From positions 2,108,001-2,172,000 of the forward strand of contig NZ_CP065230.1 in assembly GCF_015767635.1 (NCBI RefSeq): a stretch of 64,000 bases of DNA, in the 5' to 3' direction. A program made the translations under genes and the position numbers. Of this stretch, positions 1-7,157 are shown piece by piece (within the stretch, counting starts at the first letter, position 1; every line of letters starts with the position of its first letter). This DNA is from Halomonas sp. A40-4. Lineage in GTDB: Bacteria; Pseudomonadota; Gammaproteobacteria; Pseudomonadales; Halomonadaceae. The notes below the pieces were generated by a model. The model saw nothing but the letters and a program-made list of their open reading frames with translations. It was not told the DNA's origin and ran no database searches.

Positions 1-1
1 G

Positions 2-598
2 TCCAGCATTCTGGAAGAGTGGCTGGTACCGCTGGCGCTGACGGTGGCGCTTTCATTTATCATCTCCGCGCCGCTCAACCGAGTCGCCCACGCCCTGTTT
101 GATCGTTACGAAGTCCGCCTGACCCGCTTTGAACGTCATTTACGCCATCCCGATGAGCAGCCCGTCACCCTCGGCGATGCCAAAATGATGGTGATTGGCA
201 TGGGCCGGACCGGCAGTGCCGCCTACGACTTTTTCGTCGAGAACCATTTGCGGGTGATCGGCATTGATTCTGACCCGAATAAAGTGGCGGCCTCCGAGCG
301 CGACATACGTTATGCCGATGTGGAAGATGTTGCTTTCTGGTCGCACCTGGATATTCATGCCCTTGAAGCCGTAATGCTGGCAACGCCCAACACTGAGAGT
401 AAGCTGTTTGCCACTCGCCAGCTTCGTAAAGCGGGTTTTAAAGGTACGATCATTGCGGGTATCAACTATCCCGATGAAGAAGCCCCCTTGATGGCGGCTG
501 GCGCTGACCAAACCTATTTGCTGATGGCCGGTGCCGGTATCGGTATCGCCGAAAAAACCTGGGAAAACCTACAGTCTACTGCGCCAATCAGGTTTTGA
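2..598 (+). CDS. Cation:proton antiporter (CPA2/Kef type) with C-terminal RCK_N domain, 3' part
   Basis: The reading frame is open to the left window edge, so only the last 198 or so residues are visible. The first 30 are the tail of a hydrophobic membrane segment. A basic linker follows, then a Rossmann nucleotide-binding (RCK_N/TrkA-N) domain with the fingerprint MVIGMGRTGSAAYDFF and an acidic residue ending the second beta strand (GIDSD). This arrangement is known from Kef/YbaL-type K+ or Na+/H+ antiporters, where NAD(H) binding gates the transporter. The substrate cation cannot be told from this fragment. No RCK_C domain follows, as in shorter family members. Confidence 0.8.
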   Translation, partial: SSILEEWLVPLALTVALSFIISAPLNRVAHALFDRYEVRLTRFERHLRHPDEQPVTLGDAKMMVIGMGRTGSAAYDFFVENHLRVIGIDSDPNKVAASERDIRYADVEDVAFWSHLDIHALEAVMLATPNTESKLFATRQLRKAGFKGTIIAGINYPDEEAPLMAAGADQTYLLMAGAGIGIAEKTWENLQSTAPIRF

Positions 599-702
599 GG
601 GCGTTAGCTCAACAAAAAAGCACCATGCAAATAGTTTAACCTTGGCTAACAATTATTCCAAAAAATACGTTACCATCCTAATCAACGTTTTTACTCACTC
701 TG

Positions 703-719
703 ATATAGCCAACCTATAT
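703..719. promoter_or_regulatory. Inverted repeat overlapping the mntR leader, candidate MntR operator
   Basis: ATATAG (703-708) and CTATAT (714-719) form a perfect 6-bp inverted repeat with a 5-bp spacer. It ends seven bases before the mntR start codon. It occupies the place of a Shine-Dalgarno sequence, which is not apparent. Autoregulation by MntR is an inference from position and from TATAG-type half sites in known enterobacterial MntR boxes. Confidence 0.4.
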
Positions 720-726
720 AGCCATT

Positions 727-1203
727 ATGAGCGATCACGAACAGCCGCCATTGCCGCCTAATTCACGCCTAAGTGGCGATGCGCTGCCGCCTGTCGAGCA
801 GCATGCACAACAGTACGAAACCGTGCGCAACGCCCACGAAACTGAACTGATCGAAGATTATGTGGAACTGATCGGGGATCTTTTGCGCCATCGTGGCGAA
901 GCACGCGCGGCTGATATCGCCAGCCGCATGGCGGTTAGCCAGGCAACTGTATCGAAAATGATCCGACGTCTGAATGAGCTGGGGCTGGTAACGAGCCGTC
1001 CCTATCGGTCGCTCTTCTTGACTGAGGAAGGCCATAAAATGGCCGAAACCTCACGCGCACGTCATGATATTGTGCTGCATTTCCTGCGCGCCCTGGGCGT
1101 TCGCGACAACACCGCCCGCATTGATGCAGAGGGCATGGAGCATCACGTCAGCGATGAAACACTGGCCATCATGCGGCGTTTTACTGAAAAGCATCAGACA
1201 TAA
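727..1203 (+). CDS. mntR: Manganese-responsive transcriptional regulator MntR (DtxR family)
   Basis: 158 residues, the usual MntR length. After a polar N-terminal tail of about 30 residues comes a winged helix-turn-helix (about residues 55-100; DIASRMAVSQATVSKMIRRL) and then the metal-binding/dimerisation domain with the acid/histidine cluster typical of the family (HETELIED near residue 37, RHDIVLHF near 113, EGMEHH near 136). Members sense Mn2+ and control manganese uptake and export genes, repressing importers when Mn is sufficient. No SH3-like third domain is present, which separates MntR from DtxR/IdeR. No Mn transporter gene lies next to it here, so its targets are elsewhere or upstream of the window. 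Confidence 0.88.
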   Translation: MSDHEQPPLPPNSRLSGDALPPVEQHAQQYETVRNAHETELIEDYVELIGDLLRHRGEARAADIASRMAVSQATVSKMIRRLNELGLVTSRPYRSLFLTEEGHKMAETSRARHDIVLHFLRALGVRDNTARIDAEGMEHHVSDETLAIMRRFTEKHQT

Positions 1204-1233
1204 AACAGCCACTTCATTGTTTTTACGATTTTT

Positions 1234-1929
1234 TTACGACCTTGATACGGCTGAAAGCCGATTAACCTGGGCGATGTCACCATTCCAGATCATTTCCAGG
1301 TGAGTGGTCTGAATCATCTGCTTGACACGACGCGGCGTCATCAGCGCCCAACAGACACCTCCCTCGTGCCGCACCGAGTGATATCGCAGCCCCGTTCCAG
1401 TTGAACGACGTAATGCTTCGCCCAAGACCTGCGATGCCCGGTAATCATCAGCGCAATAGATGGGGTGGCTCGGTGCTAACACCAACCCATCTCGGCATCC
1501 CCCTTCATCGAACACACATTTCAGCCCTCTAAACACGAAGCGTTCATAGTGCAGCGACGGCACTTTTCGCCAGTACGCTTGCTGGTGATATTTTACTTCC
1601 GTAATCGCAGCAGTCAGTGAATCCGCGACATAGAGTACGCCAAAGCTGCCATCGCTAAAGCGCGAGCCATTAGGATTGACATGGGTAAACGGTGCGGTGG
1701 CATAAGAGCAGCCGCGAATGCCGAAGGGAATATCTTGAATTGGCAAAAGCCCCAAATCGCCAACCTCGTTTCGCAAGCGTGGATTGGTTAATGCCTGAAG
1801 CGCGTAGAGGGCTTCAAACTCCTCGGCATTGGCAACGTCGTCAAACAGCTCAATCGGTGGAAACTTGCTGTTGACCAGGCGGTAACTTTCCACCCGTTTT
1901 GCGGCACATGACGGCAGCTCGTCAGGCAT
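1234..1929 (-). CDS. RES-domain toxin (NAD+-consuming family)
   Basis: 231 residues when started at the ATG that overlaps the antitoxin stop codon (TAATG, one shared base); a GTG two codons upstream is possible. The RES fold is recognisable from an Arg near the N-terminus (ESYRLVNSKFPP), the Tyr/Glu stretch LYVADSLTAAITEVKYH and a Ser-rich C-terminal strand (YHSVRHEGGVCWALM), which supply the family's R/Y/E/S active-site residues. Studied RES toxins degrade NAD+ and arrest growth. The antitoxin lies immediately upstream in the same transcript, so the two genes form a translationally coupled toxin-antitoxin unit. Confidence 0.85.
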   Translation of the reverse strand: MPDELPSCAAKRVESYRLVNSKFPPIELFDDVANAEEFEALYALQALTNPRLRNEVGDLGLLPIQDIPFGIRGCSYATAPFTHVNPNGSRFSDGSFGVLYVADSLTAAITEVKYHQQAYWRKVPSLHYERFVFRGLKCVFDEGGCRDGLVLAPSHPIYCADDYRASQVLGEALRRSTGTGLRYHSVRHEGGVCWALMTPRRVKQMIQTTHLEMIWNGDIAQVNRLSAVSRS

Positions 1930-2345
1930 TACCACTGGGCACTCCGCAGGCTATCGATACGCTTGAAGGTCTCGTAAAGCGCGGCAAAATCACCGCTACT
2001 GATAACGTCAAGCGGCGTGCGGCCGTTAAAATAGGGGTTGTAGTTGGCCATCGAGACAAACCCATACAGGTTATCAGGGTTCTCAAACAGCATGCGCAAT
2101 GCCGCATGAATATTGAGCAGATAGCTAATTCGCGTAAGTTGATCGTTGTCGAGCTTGATTTCAGCCACGTCACCACGGCGTGCCCGGGCATAGGTACTGT
2201 GGGAAACACGCAAAATGGCTTCTCCCTGCTCACCGGTCGCGCGCCACTTATCCAGAATACGGACCGCTGCTTTCAGCCCTACCGCTGCCGCTGCCTTGTT
2301 ATGAGCAAGTTCGTTTGCCGTTTGCATCGTCATCTCATGGCCCAT
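1929..2345 (-). CDS. Xre/MbcA/ParS-type antitoxin (DUF2384)
   Basis: 138 residues from ATG 2345; in-frame ATG codons 4 and 6 codons later are alternatives. The N-terminal half is a Xre-like helical DNA-binding region (AILRVSHSTYARARRGD). The C-terminal half is the toxin-binding domain (LNIHAALRMLFENPDNLYGF ... FNGRTPLDVI), with the 'NPDN...F.G.TPLDV' pattern diagnostic for RES/Xre antitoxins. It should neutralise the RES protein and repress its own promoter, which is in the AT-rich stretch upstream (about 2346-2400). Confidence 0.85.
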   Translation of the reverse strand: MGHEMTMQTANELAHNKAAAAVGLKAAVRILDKWRATGEQGEAILRVSHSTYARARRGDVAEIKLDNDQLTRISYLLNIHAALRMLFENPDNLYGFVSMANYNPYFNGRTPLDVISSGDFAALYETFKRIDSLRSAQW

Positions 2346-2370
2346 TCTGCAAATACAATAAATCTATAAA

Positions 2371-2393
2371 GGTATCTACAGACAGTGTACACC
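2371..2393. promoter_or_regulatory. Imperfect palindrome upstream of the RES/Xre operon
   Basis: A 23-bp imperfect dyad (GGTatct... ...agtgtACC, 7 of 11 positions symmetric) lies 26 bp upstream of the antitoxin start. It is a candidate autorepression site for the Xre-like antitoxin. The evidence is position and partial symmetry only. Confidence 0.3.
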
Positions 2394-2451
2394 ATTAAGC
2401 TCTTATCTGCCTTCTTGCTGGCTGCGAGGCAGCCAACAAGCGCGCCAACAT

Positions 2452-3225
2452 TTAATGATTCCCCATGGCCCGGGCGGGCATCCCCAACCGGCCGACACCC
2501 GGCAGCTTGATCGCCGGCCGCATGAAATCAATCCCCACGCCAAGCCCCAGGATATTCACCTCAACCCCCTCTTCACGGGCGACAAGCAATCCCACCACAC
2601 CCCCCAGAGAAAGCTGATAACCGGTACCACTCGGCGCAGGGGCGAAAACACTGTCAAACAGGTAGTCTTTACCAATCGCCGTGATCGGCAGAGACACGTT
2701 GAACCCAGGCACCTCCCGAGCCACCCAGGCAATAAAGCTATTGCTGTTGGGTCCCGGCCACACGCGGTACAGGTCAGCATAGGGAAAACGTGCCGCCGCA
2801 TCGGCAATCCGGGGAATCATGGTTTGCGCTGGCTCGCCGCGGTAATCCGCCAGCAGTTCGGGGGAGTTGCCAAACCAAAAGCGATCAGGCATATCGATCG
2901 ACGACACCACCGTAGGTCGACGCCAACTCAACACCTGATGCAAGCGATAGTAGTCAGCGTTTTGCGCTTTGGTGGCAATCCATACATGAACCCCGAAGGC
3001 ACCTCGCCAGTTATACGCACGTGCGGCGTAAACCTGCACGACCGCCTCAGAGACATCCTCCGGCGACGGGGCGATATCCGCCGACGAGCGATCAAGCGCG
3101 GACCAGTGCCCATCTGTCACGATCTGGTCACTGGCCAGCATCCACACCGGCCCAGCCAGCAGAGCCCCTAGCAGCAAGAGCAACACCGCTGCCCAGCGCC
3201 CCAGCAACGCTAGTGTTTTTTTCAT
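2452..3225 (-). CDS. DUF3750 family membrane-associated protein
   Basis: 257 residues. A signal anchor or transmembrane helix is at residues 8-31 (leucine/alanine-rich). The soluble part contains the DUF3750 hallmark around residues 70-100 (RAYNWRGAFGVHVWIATK) and later PNSNSFIAW and a glycine-rich C-terminal half. Domain members resemble a papain-like or transglutaminase-like fold, but no function is established, and I infer only an envelope protein facing the periplasm. The C-terminus is followed directly by a low-complexity AT-rich gap toward the RES/Xre operon. Confidence 0.7.
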   Translation of the reverse strand: MKKTLALLGRWAAVLLLLLGALLAGPVWMLASDQIVTDGHWSALDRSSADIAPSPEDVSEAVVQVYAARAYNWRGAFGVHVWIATKAQNADYYRLHQVLSWRRPTVVSSIDMPDRFWFGNSPELLADYRGEPAQTMIPRIADAAARFPYADLYRVWPGPNSNSFIAWVAREVPGFNVSLPITAIGKDYLFDSVFAPAPSGTGYQLSLGGVVGLLVAREEGVEVNILGLGVGIDFMRPAIKLPGVGRLGMPARAMGNH

Positions 3226-3525
3226 AGAAGCCTCTTGTCGCTAACAGCCGTTATGGCAAGACGGTAAAAGTACCGTGAGGTGAGATACAAATCGAGCGAT
3301 GACTCTAAACGTGGCTCACACGCAACAACGTTATCAGCCAGCTTTATTGTGACGTGACCTTCTGCCAATCTCGGTTCGCGAGGCTAGAGAGGCAATCATT
3401 CAACCAATGCCAAATGGAAGAAAACATGAACAGATCATGGAACTGCCATAGCGGTTTGCCGTCGAGCATACAAAGAGGTTGAAAATCAACAGGAGGGAGA
3501 ATCAAAAAACGGGGGATCAGAAATG
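3226..3525. other. 300-bp gap with no recognisable gene
   Basis: It lies between the DUF3750 start and the 3' end of 4.5S RNA. Short reading frames here have no ribosome binding site and one would run through the 4.5S RNA gene. It probably carries the DUF3750 promoter and the 4.5S 3' flank (a T6 run, read on the minus strand, at about 3506-3511). Nothing else is recognised. Confidence 0.5.
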
Positions 3526-3637
3526 GAGGCGGCCCCAAAAGCCACATCCCGGCACACGCATCCACCACTACCGTTGCTCCCTTCCGGGCCTGGCGGGGTT
3601 TGCAGTTTAGCGTTGCGGGAGGACCTAAGGGGCCACC
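3526..3637 (-). ncRNA. ffs: 4.5S RNA (bacterial small SRP RNA)
   Basis: RNA component of the signal recognition particle, which binds Ffh and targets nascent membrane proteins. The apical domain is nearly textbook: CAGGCCCGGAAGGGAGCA with the GGAA tetraloop and the asymmetric internal loop bound by Ffh. The segments CTCCCGCAACGCTAAAC and GCGTGTGCCGGGATGT match conserved positions of E. coli 4.5S RNA. The termini pair as a long helix (GGTGGCCCC at 3629-3637 with GGGGCCGCC at 3528-3536), which sets a length of about 110 nt. It lies 38 nt downstream of tRNA-Met on the same strand. Confidence 0.93.
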
Positions 3638-3675
3638 ATAACAGCTGACTCATTTGCGAGTCTGCCTACGCTGAG

Positions 3676-3752
3676 TGGTGGCTACGCCCTGATTTGAACA
3701 GGGGACCCCATCATTATGAGTGATGTGCTCTAACCAACTGAGCTACGTAGCC
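3676..3752 (-). tRNA. tRNA-Met (CAT), elongator
   Basis: 77 nt including an encoded CCA (3676-3678). The acceptor stem is GGCTACG/CGTAGCC, the D arm AGCTCAGTTGGTTAGAGC, and the anticodon loop CTCATAA has anticodon CAT at 3716-3718. The T arm is CCCCTGTTCAAATCAGGG. The acceptor begins with a G-C pair, unlike initiator tRNA, and the sequence is close to E. coli metT/metU. It is read toward ffs. Confidence 0.96.
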
Positions 3753-3792
3753 TTTCCGACATCAGCGGAGACGCATTGTGCCTATCTTAACG

Positions 3793-3826
3793 GCAAAAGG
3801 CAAGCCGTTATCGACCTGCCTTTTGC
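3793..3826 (-). terminator. Hairpin downstream of the choline-binding protein gene
   Basis: GCAAAAGGCA (3793-3802) pairs perfectly with TGCCTTTTGC (3817-3826). It sits 12 bp past the stop codon, in the gap before tRNA-Met. No long T-run follows, so it could be a mRNA 3' stabiliser rather than a strict terminator. An overlapping alternative stem (TAACGGC/GCCGTTA) also exists. Confidence 0.45.
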
Positions 3827-3838
3827 TCCAAGCACCTT

Positions 3839-4774
3839 TTATTGCAATGCGTTACGCACAGCTTCTTCAGCAGGCTCGCCATCGATCGTTTCCACGCCGG
3901 CTAACCACTCGCCTAGCAGCTCATCATTTTCCTGCAGGTAAGCACGCGCGGCATCACGGGGGTCTTCACCATCGTCCATGATTTCGCCCATCAACTGATT
4001 TTCCATTTCGAGTGTGAACGTCATGTTGTTGAGCAGTTCACCAACATTAGGGCACTCTTCCGCGTAACCACCACGGGTGTTGGTATACACCGTCGCACCA
4101 CCCAGGTCAGGGCCAAAGTAATCGTCAGCCCCTTCAAGATACGCCATGTCAAAGTTGGTATTCATGGGGTGTGGCTCCCAACCCAGAAATACCATCCAAT
4201 CTTCATTGGGTACCCGCGCTGTCAGTTCGGCCAGCATGCCGGCTTCACTGGAATCGACCAACTGCCAATCGCCAAGGCCGAAAGCATCGTCATCGATCAT
4301 TTGCTGGATCAATTCGTTGCCATCGTTGCCTGCTTCAATACCATGCAGTTGCTGGTCAAACTGGTCGGCATGCTCTGCCAGGTCTTCGACCGACGTGACG
4401 CCTGCATCGTAAACATACTGCGGCACGGCCAGGGTGTATTTGGCACCTTCTAAATTGGCCGTTAACCGATCAACTGTGCCTTTTTCAACGTAAGGGTCAC
4501 TGATTGAGGCCATTGACGGCATCCAGTTGCCCAAAAAGACATCAAAGTCACCGTTTTCCATGCCCGAGTACGCGATGGGTACCGATACGGTATCCACTCG
4601 TGCCTCGTAGCCCATACCTTCAAGCACTTCGCTGGCAAGCGCTGTGGTCGCAGTGATGTCGGTCCAGCCTACCTCGGCGAAGCGAACAGTGCTGCATTCG
4701 TTAGCCATCGCCAGTGAAGGAAGTCCCGCCGTGACGACCATCGCCCCCATCATACCAATATGTGTTTTCTTCAT
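3839..4774 (-). CDS. Choline/betaine ABC-transporter substrate-binding protein (orphan, ChoX/BetX type)
   Basis: 311 residues with a Sec signal peptide ending about ALAMANE (residue 25). It is an OpuAC-family periplasmic protein. Aromatic residues of the cation-pi box are visible in VGWTD, LGNWMPSM and FLGWEPHPMN, matching the choline-specific ChoX pattern. It should capture choline (perhaps also betaine) for an ABC importer, but no permease or ATPase gene is adjacent. In Pseudomonas, orphan choline-binding proteins work with a core CbcWV transporter encoded elsewhere; the same is inferred here. It diverges from betI across a BetI palindrome, so it is probably derepressed by choline together with betIBA. 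Confidence 0.85.
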   Translation of the reverse strand: MKKTHIGMMGAMVVTAGLPSLAMANECSTVRFAEVGWTDITATTALASEVLEGMGYEARVDTVSVPIAYSGMENGDFDVFLGNWMPSMASISDPYVEKGTVDRLTANLEGAKYTLAVPQYVYDAGVTSVEDLAEHADQFDQQLHGIEAGNDGNELIQQMIDDDAFGLGDWQLVDSSEAGMLAELTARVPNEDWMVFLGWEPHPMNTNFDMAYLEGADDYFGPDLGGATVYTNTRGGYAEECPNVGELLNNMTFTLEMENQLMGEIMDDGEDPRDAARAYLQENDELLGEWLAGVETIDGEPAEEAVRNALQ

Positions 4775-4852
4775 TCAGCGTCCCCTTTTCATCAGATTAT
4801 CGATCACCCGCTCCGCATTCATATCGCAGCGGCAGCTAACATCTTTTTGTTG

Positions 4853-4866
4853 ATTGAACGTTCAAT
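4853..4866. promoter_or_regulatory. BetI operator (perfect palindrome)
   Basis: ATTGAACGTTCAAT is a perfect 14-bp palindrome, located between the divergent choline-binding-protein gene and betI. It matches the TGAACGTTCA core of BetI boxes from enterobacteria and pseudomonads. Its central place suggests control of both directions by choline-responsive BetI. Confidence 0.75.
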
Positions 4867-4894
4867 AAAAAGATGCCATCATTGTTAGGTAATC

Positions 4895-4927
4895 ATGCCT
4901 AAAGTCGTTTTTCAAGGTAATGGGTGA
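4895..4927 (+). other. Possible 10-residue leader ORF copying the start of betI
   Basis: ATG at 4895 opens a mini-ORF MPKVVFQGNG ending in TGA, with an AGGT-type ribosome binding site at about 4886-4889. Its first 13 bases (ATGCCTAAAGTCG) repeat the first 13 bases of betI (ATGCCTAAAGTGG, 4957) with one mismatch. It may be a true leader peptide, a decoy initiation site or a decayed duplication. It is out of frame with betI. Confidence 0.35.
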
Positions 4928-4956
4928 ATAGGCATTCAACGCGACAGGAGACAGCC

Positions 4957-5580
4957 ATGCCTAAAGTGGGAATGGAACCAATACGCCGCGAGCAATTAAT
5001 TAACGCCACCATGGCGGCTATTGACGAAGTTGGATTGGCGGAAGCCACTGTCATGCGGATTGCCCGCCACGCGGGGGTGTCAGCAGGTATTATCAGCCAT
5101 TACTTTGGCGGCAAGGATGGACTGCTGGAAGCTACCATGCGGCAAATTTTGACCGACCTCAACCACGCTATTTCAGTGCGTCGCCAAGCGTTGGAAGACC
5201 AGACGCCACGCGCCCACATTGGTGCCATTATTGAAGGCAACTTTGACCGCACTCAGGTGACCGGCCCGGCCGCCAAGACCTGGCTTGCCTTCTGGGCCAG
5301 CAGCATGCACAAGCCGACACTGCAACGCCTGCAGAATGTCAATGACCGCCGCCTGTACACCAATTTATGCCACCAATTTCGCCAGATAATGCCGAGGTCT
5401 GATGCTCGCAACGCGGCTCGGGGTCTGGCCGCCATGATCGACGGCCTGTGGTTGCGCGGCGCACTTACCCCAGAAGGCCTGGACGCCAACGAAGCCCGCC
5501 ACCTGGCCCACACCTACCTTGACCAACTACTTGCTCACCATGGGTGCCAACAGCCTGCATCCATGATCGAATCTTATTAA
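4957..5580 (+). CDS. betI: Transcriptional repressor BetI (TetR family)
   Basis: 207 residues. The start is the ATG preceded by ACAGGAGAC, giving the canonical BetI N-terminus [15 protein letters not shown]; a longer frame upstream lacks a ribosome site. The TetR helix-turn-helix spans about residues 27-55 ([23 protein letters not shown]). The ligand domain includes [13 protein letters not shown], typical of BetI. It represses the choline-to-betaine genes and releases DNA when choline is present. It is first gene of betI-betB-betA, with betB starting 10 bp after its stop. Confidence 0.93.
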   Translation: MPKVGMEPIRREQLINATMAAIDEVGLAEATVMRIARHAGVSAGIISHYFGGKDGLLEATMRQILTDLNHAISVRRQALEDQTPRAHIGAIIEGNFDRTQVTGPAAKTWLAFWASSMHKPTLQRLQNVNDRRLYTNLCHQFRQIMPRSDARNAARGLAAMIDGLWLRGALTPEGLDANEARHLAHTYLDQLLAHHGCQQPASMIESY

Positions 5581-5590
5581 GGAGACCACC

Positions 5591-7060
5591 ATGGCTACTC
5601 ATGATGTACTGCCTCTTTTCATTAATGGTCGCCCGGTTGATGCCACCTCAGGCGATACGTTTACCATCACCAATCCTTTCGATGGCAGCCTGCTGGCAAC
5701 GGTCGGTCAGGCAAGCCAGGCCGACGTTGATAGCGCCGTTGAAGCGGCCCGCGAAGGCCAGCGCAAGTGGGCCGCCATGACCGGCATGGAACGCGCACGC
5801 ATCATGCTGCGTGCCGTTGCGCTGTTAAGAGAGCGTAATGACGAGCTGGCTGAACTGGAAACTCGCAATACCGGCAAGCCAATCAGCGAAACCGCAAGCG
5901 TCGATATCGTCACCGGTGCCGATGCGCTGGAGTACTATGCAGGCCTCGCCCCAGCTATCGAGGGCAGCCAGATTCCACTGCGCGATAGCTCGTTCGTATA
6001 CACCCGCCGCGAACCGCTGGGTGTGATCGGTGCCATCGGCGCCTGGAACTACCCGATTCAGATCGCCTGTTGGAAAGCCGCCCCGGCACTGGCCGCGGGT
6101 AACGCGATTGTCTTCAAGCCCAGTGAAGTCACGCCGCTCACGACGATGAAGCTTGCCGAAATCTTCACCGAGGCGGGTCTCCCCGACGGCGTGTTCAACG
6201 TCGTCCAGGGTGACGGCCGCGTGGGCGCCATGCTGACCGGGCATAAAGGTATCGACAAGGTATCGTTTACCGGTGAAGCCGGTACCGGCAAGAAGGTCAT
6301 GTCAGCAGCGGCCGAATCGACGCTCAAAGACGTCACCATGGAACTGGGCGGCAAATCGCCGCTGCTGGTCTTCGCCGATGCCGATCTGGATCGCGCTGCC
6401 GATGCTGCCATGATGGCCAACTTCTATTCCTCCGGCCAAATCTGTACCAACGGCACCCGCGTGTTTGTGGAACGCAGCGTCAAAGACGCCTTTGAGGCCA
6501 AACTGGTCGAGCGCGTCAAGCGTATCAAGGCGGGCGACCCCATGGATTCGGCTATCAATTTCGGCCCGCTGGTCAGCTTCGAGCACCAGGAGAAAGTGCT
6601 CTCCTACATTGCTCTCGGCAAAACCGAAGGCGCACGCGTCCTGGTGGGCGGCGAGGACTGGAACAGCGGCAGCTGGGCCAACGGTGCCTGGGCGGCGCCG
6701 ACGGTCTTCACCGACTGCACCGATGACATGCGCATCGTCAAGGAAGAGATCTTTGGCCCGGTGATGTCGGTACTCGCCTTTGATGACGAGGAAGAGGTGG
6801 TTCGCCGCGCCAATGACACCACCTACGGCCTCGCCGCCGGTGTCTTCAGCGAAAGCCTGAACCGCGCCCACCGGGTGATCCATCAGTTGGAAGCCGGTAT
6901 CTGCTGGGTCAATACCTGGGGCGAATCGCCCTCCGAAATGCCAGTTGGCGGCTATAAAGAATCGGGCATTGGCCGCGAAAATGGGGTCGAGACGCTCAAC
7001 CACTATACCCAGACCAAGTCTGTACAGATCGAGATGGGGCCGTTTGAGTCTGTGTTTTAA
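5591..7060 (+). CDS. betB: Betaine aldehyde dehydrogenase
   Basis: 489 residues, standard length. It oxidises betaine aldehyde to glycine betaine with NAD(P)+, the second step of osmoprotectant synthesis in the cytoplasm. Catalytic residues are in place: Asn153 (WNYP), Glu251 (MELGGKSP) and the nucleophilic Cys285 ([10 protein letters not shown]), plus the cofactor-binding [10 protein letters not shown] loop. A strong GGAGACC ribosome site lies just before the ATG. It follows betI at 10 bp and is separated from betA by 97 bp containing a stable hairpin. Confidence 0.96.
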   Translation: MATHDVLPLFINGRPVDATSGDTFTITNPFDGSLLATVGQASQADVDSAVEAAREGQRKWAAMTGMERARIMLRAVALLRERNDELAELETRNTGKPISETASVDIVTGADALEYYAGLAPAIEGSQIPLRDSSFVYTRREPLGVIGAIGAWNYPIQIACWKAAPALAAGNAIVFKPSEVTPLTTMKLAEIFTEAGLPDGVFNVVQGDGRVGAMLTGHKGIDKVSFTGEAGTGKKVMSAAAESTLKDVTMELGGKSPLLVFADADLDRAADAAMMANFYSSGQICTNGTRVFVERSVKDAFEAKLVERVKRIKAGDPMDSAINFGPLVSFEHQEKVLSYIALGKTEGARVLVGGEDWNSGSWANGAWAAPTVFTDCTDDMRIVKEEIFGPVMSVLAFDDEEEVVRRANDTTYGLAAGVFSESLNRAHRVIHQLEAGICWVNTWGESPSEMPVGGYKESGIGRENGVETLNHYTQTKSVQIEMGPFESVF

Positions 7061-7095
7061 CTGTTTTCAACACACGAACTCATGAACCAAGGGCG

Positions 7096-7120
7096 CTGGG
7101 GGTGGCCAAGCCACCCCCAG
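7096..7120. terminator. Intercistronic hairpin between betB and betA
   Basis: CTGGGGGTGG (7096-7105) pairs perfectly with CCACCCCCAG (7111-7120) around a 5-nt loop. No T-run follows, so it is more likely an mRNA-stability or attenuating element that sets betB above betA than a full terminator. Termination or processing here is inferred. Confidence 0.5.
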
Positions 7121-7157
7121 AGTCGCACCCTCCCCCTATAAGTCCCGGTGAATCAGT

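Noticed and set aside
531-761. 76-codon frame between the antiporter and mntR
   Set aside because: It overlaps both real genes in another frame and has no family resemblance.
3344-3568. 74-codon minus-strand frame over the 4.5S RNA 3' region
   Set aside because: It overlaps a confident structural RNA, lacks a ribosome site and resembles no protein family.
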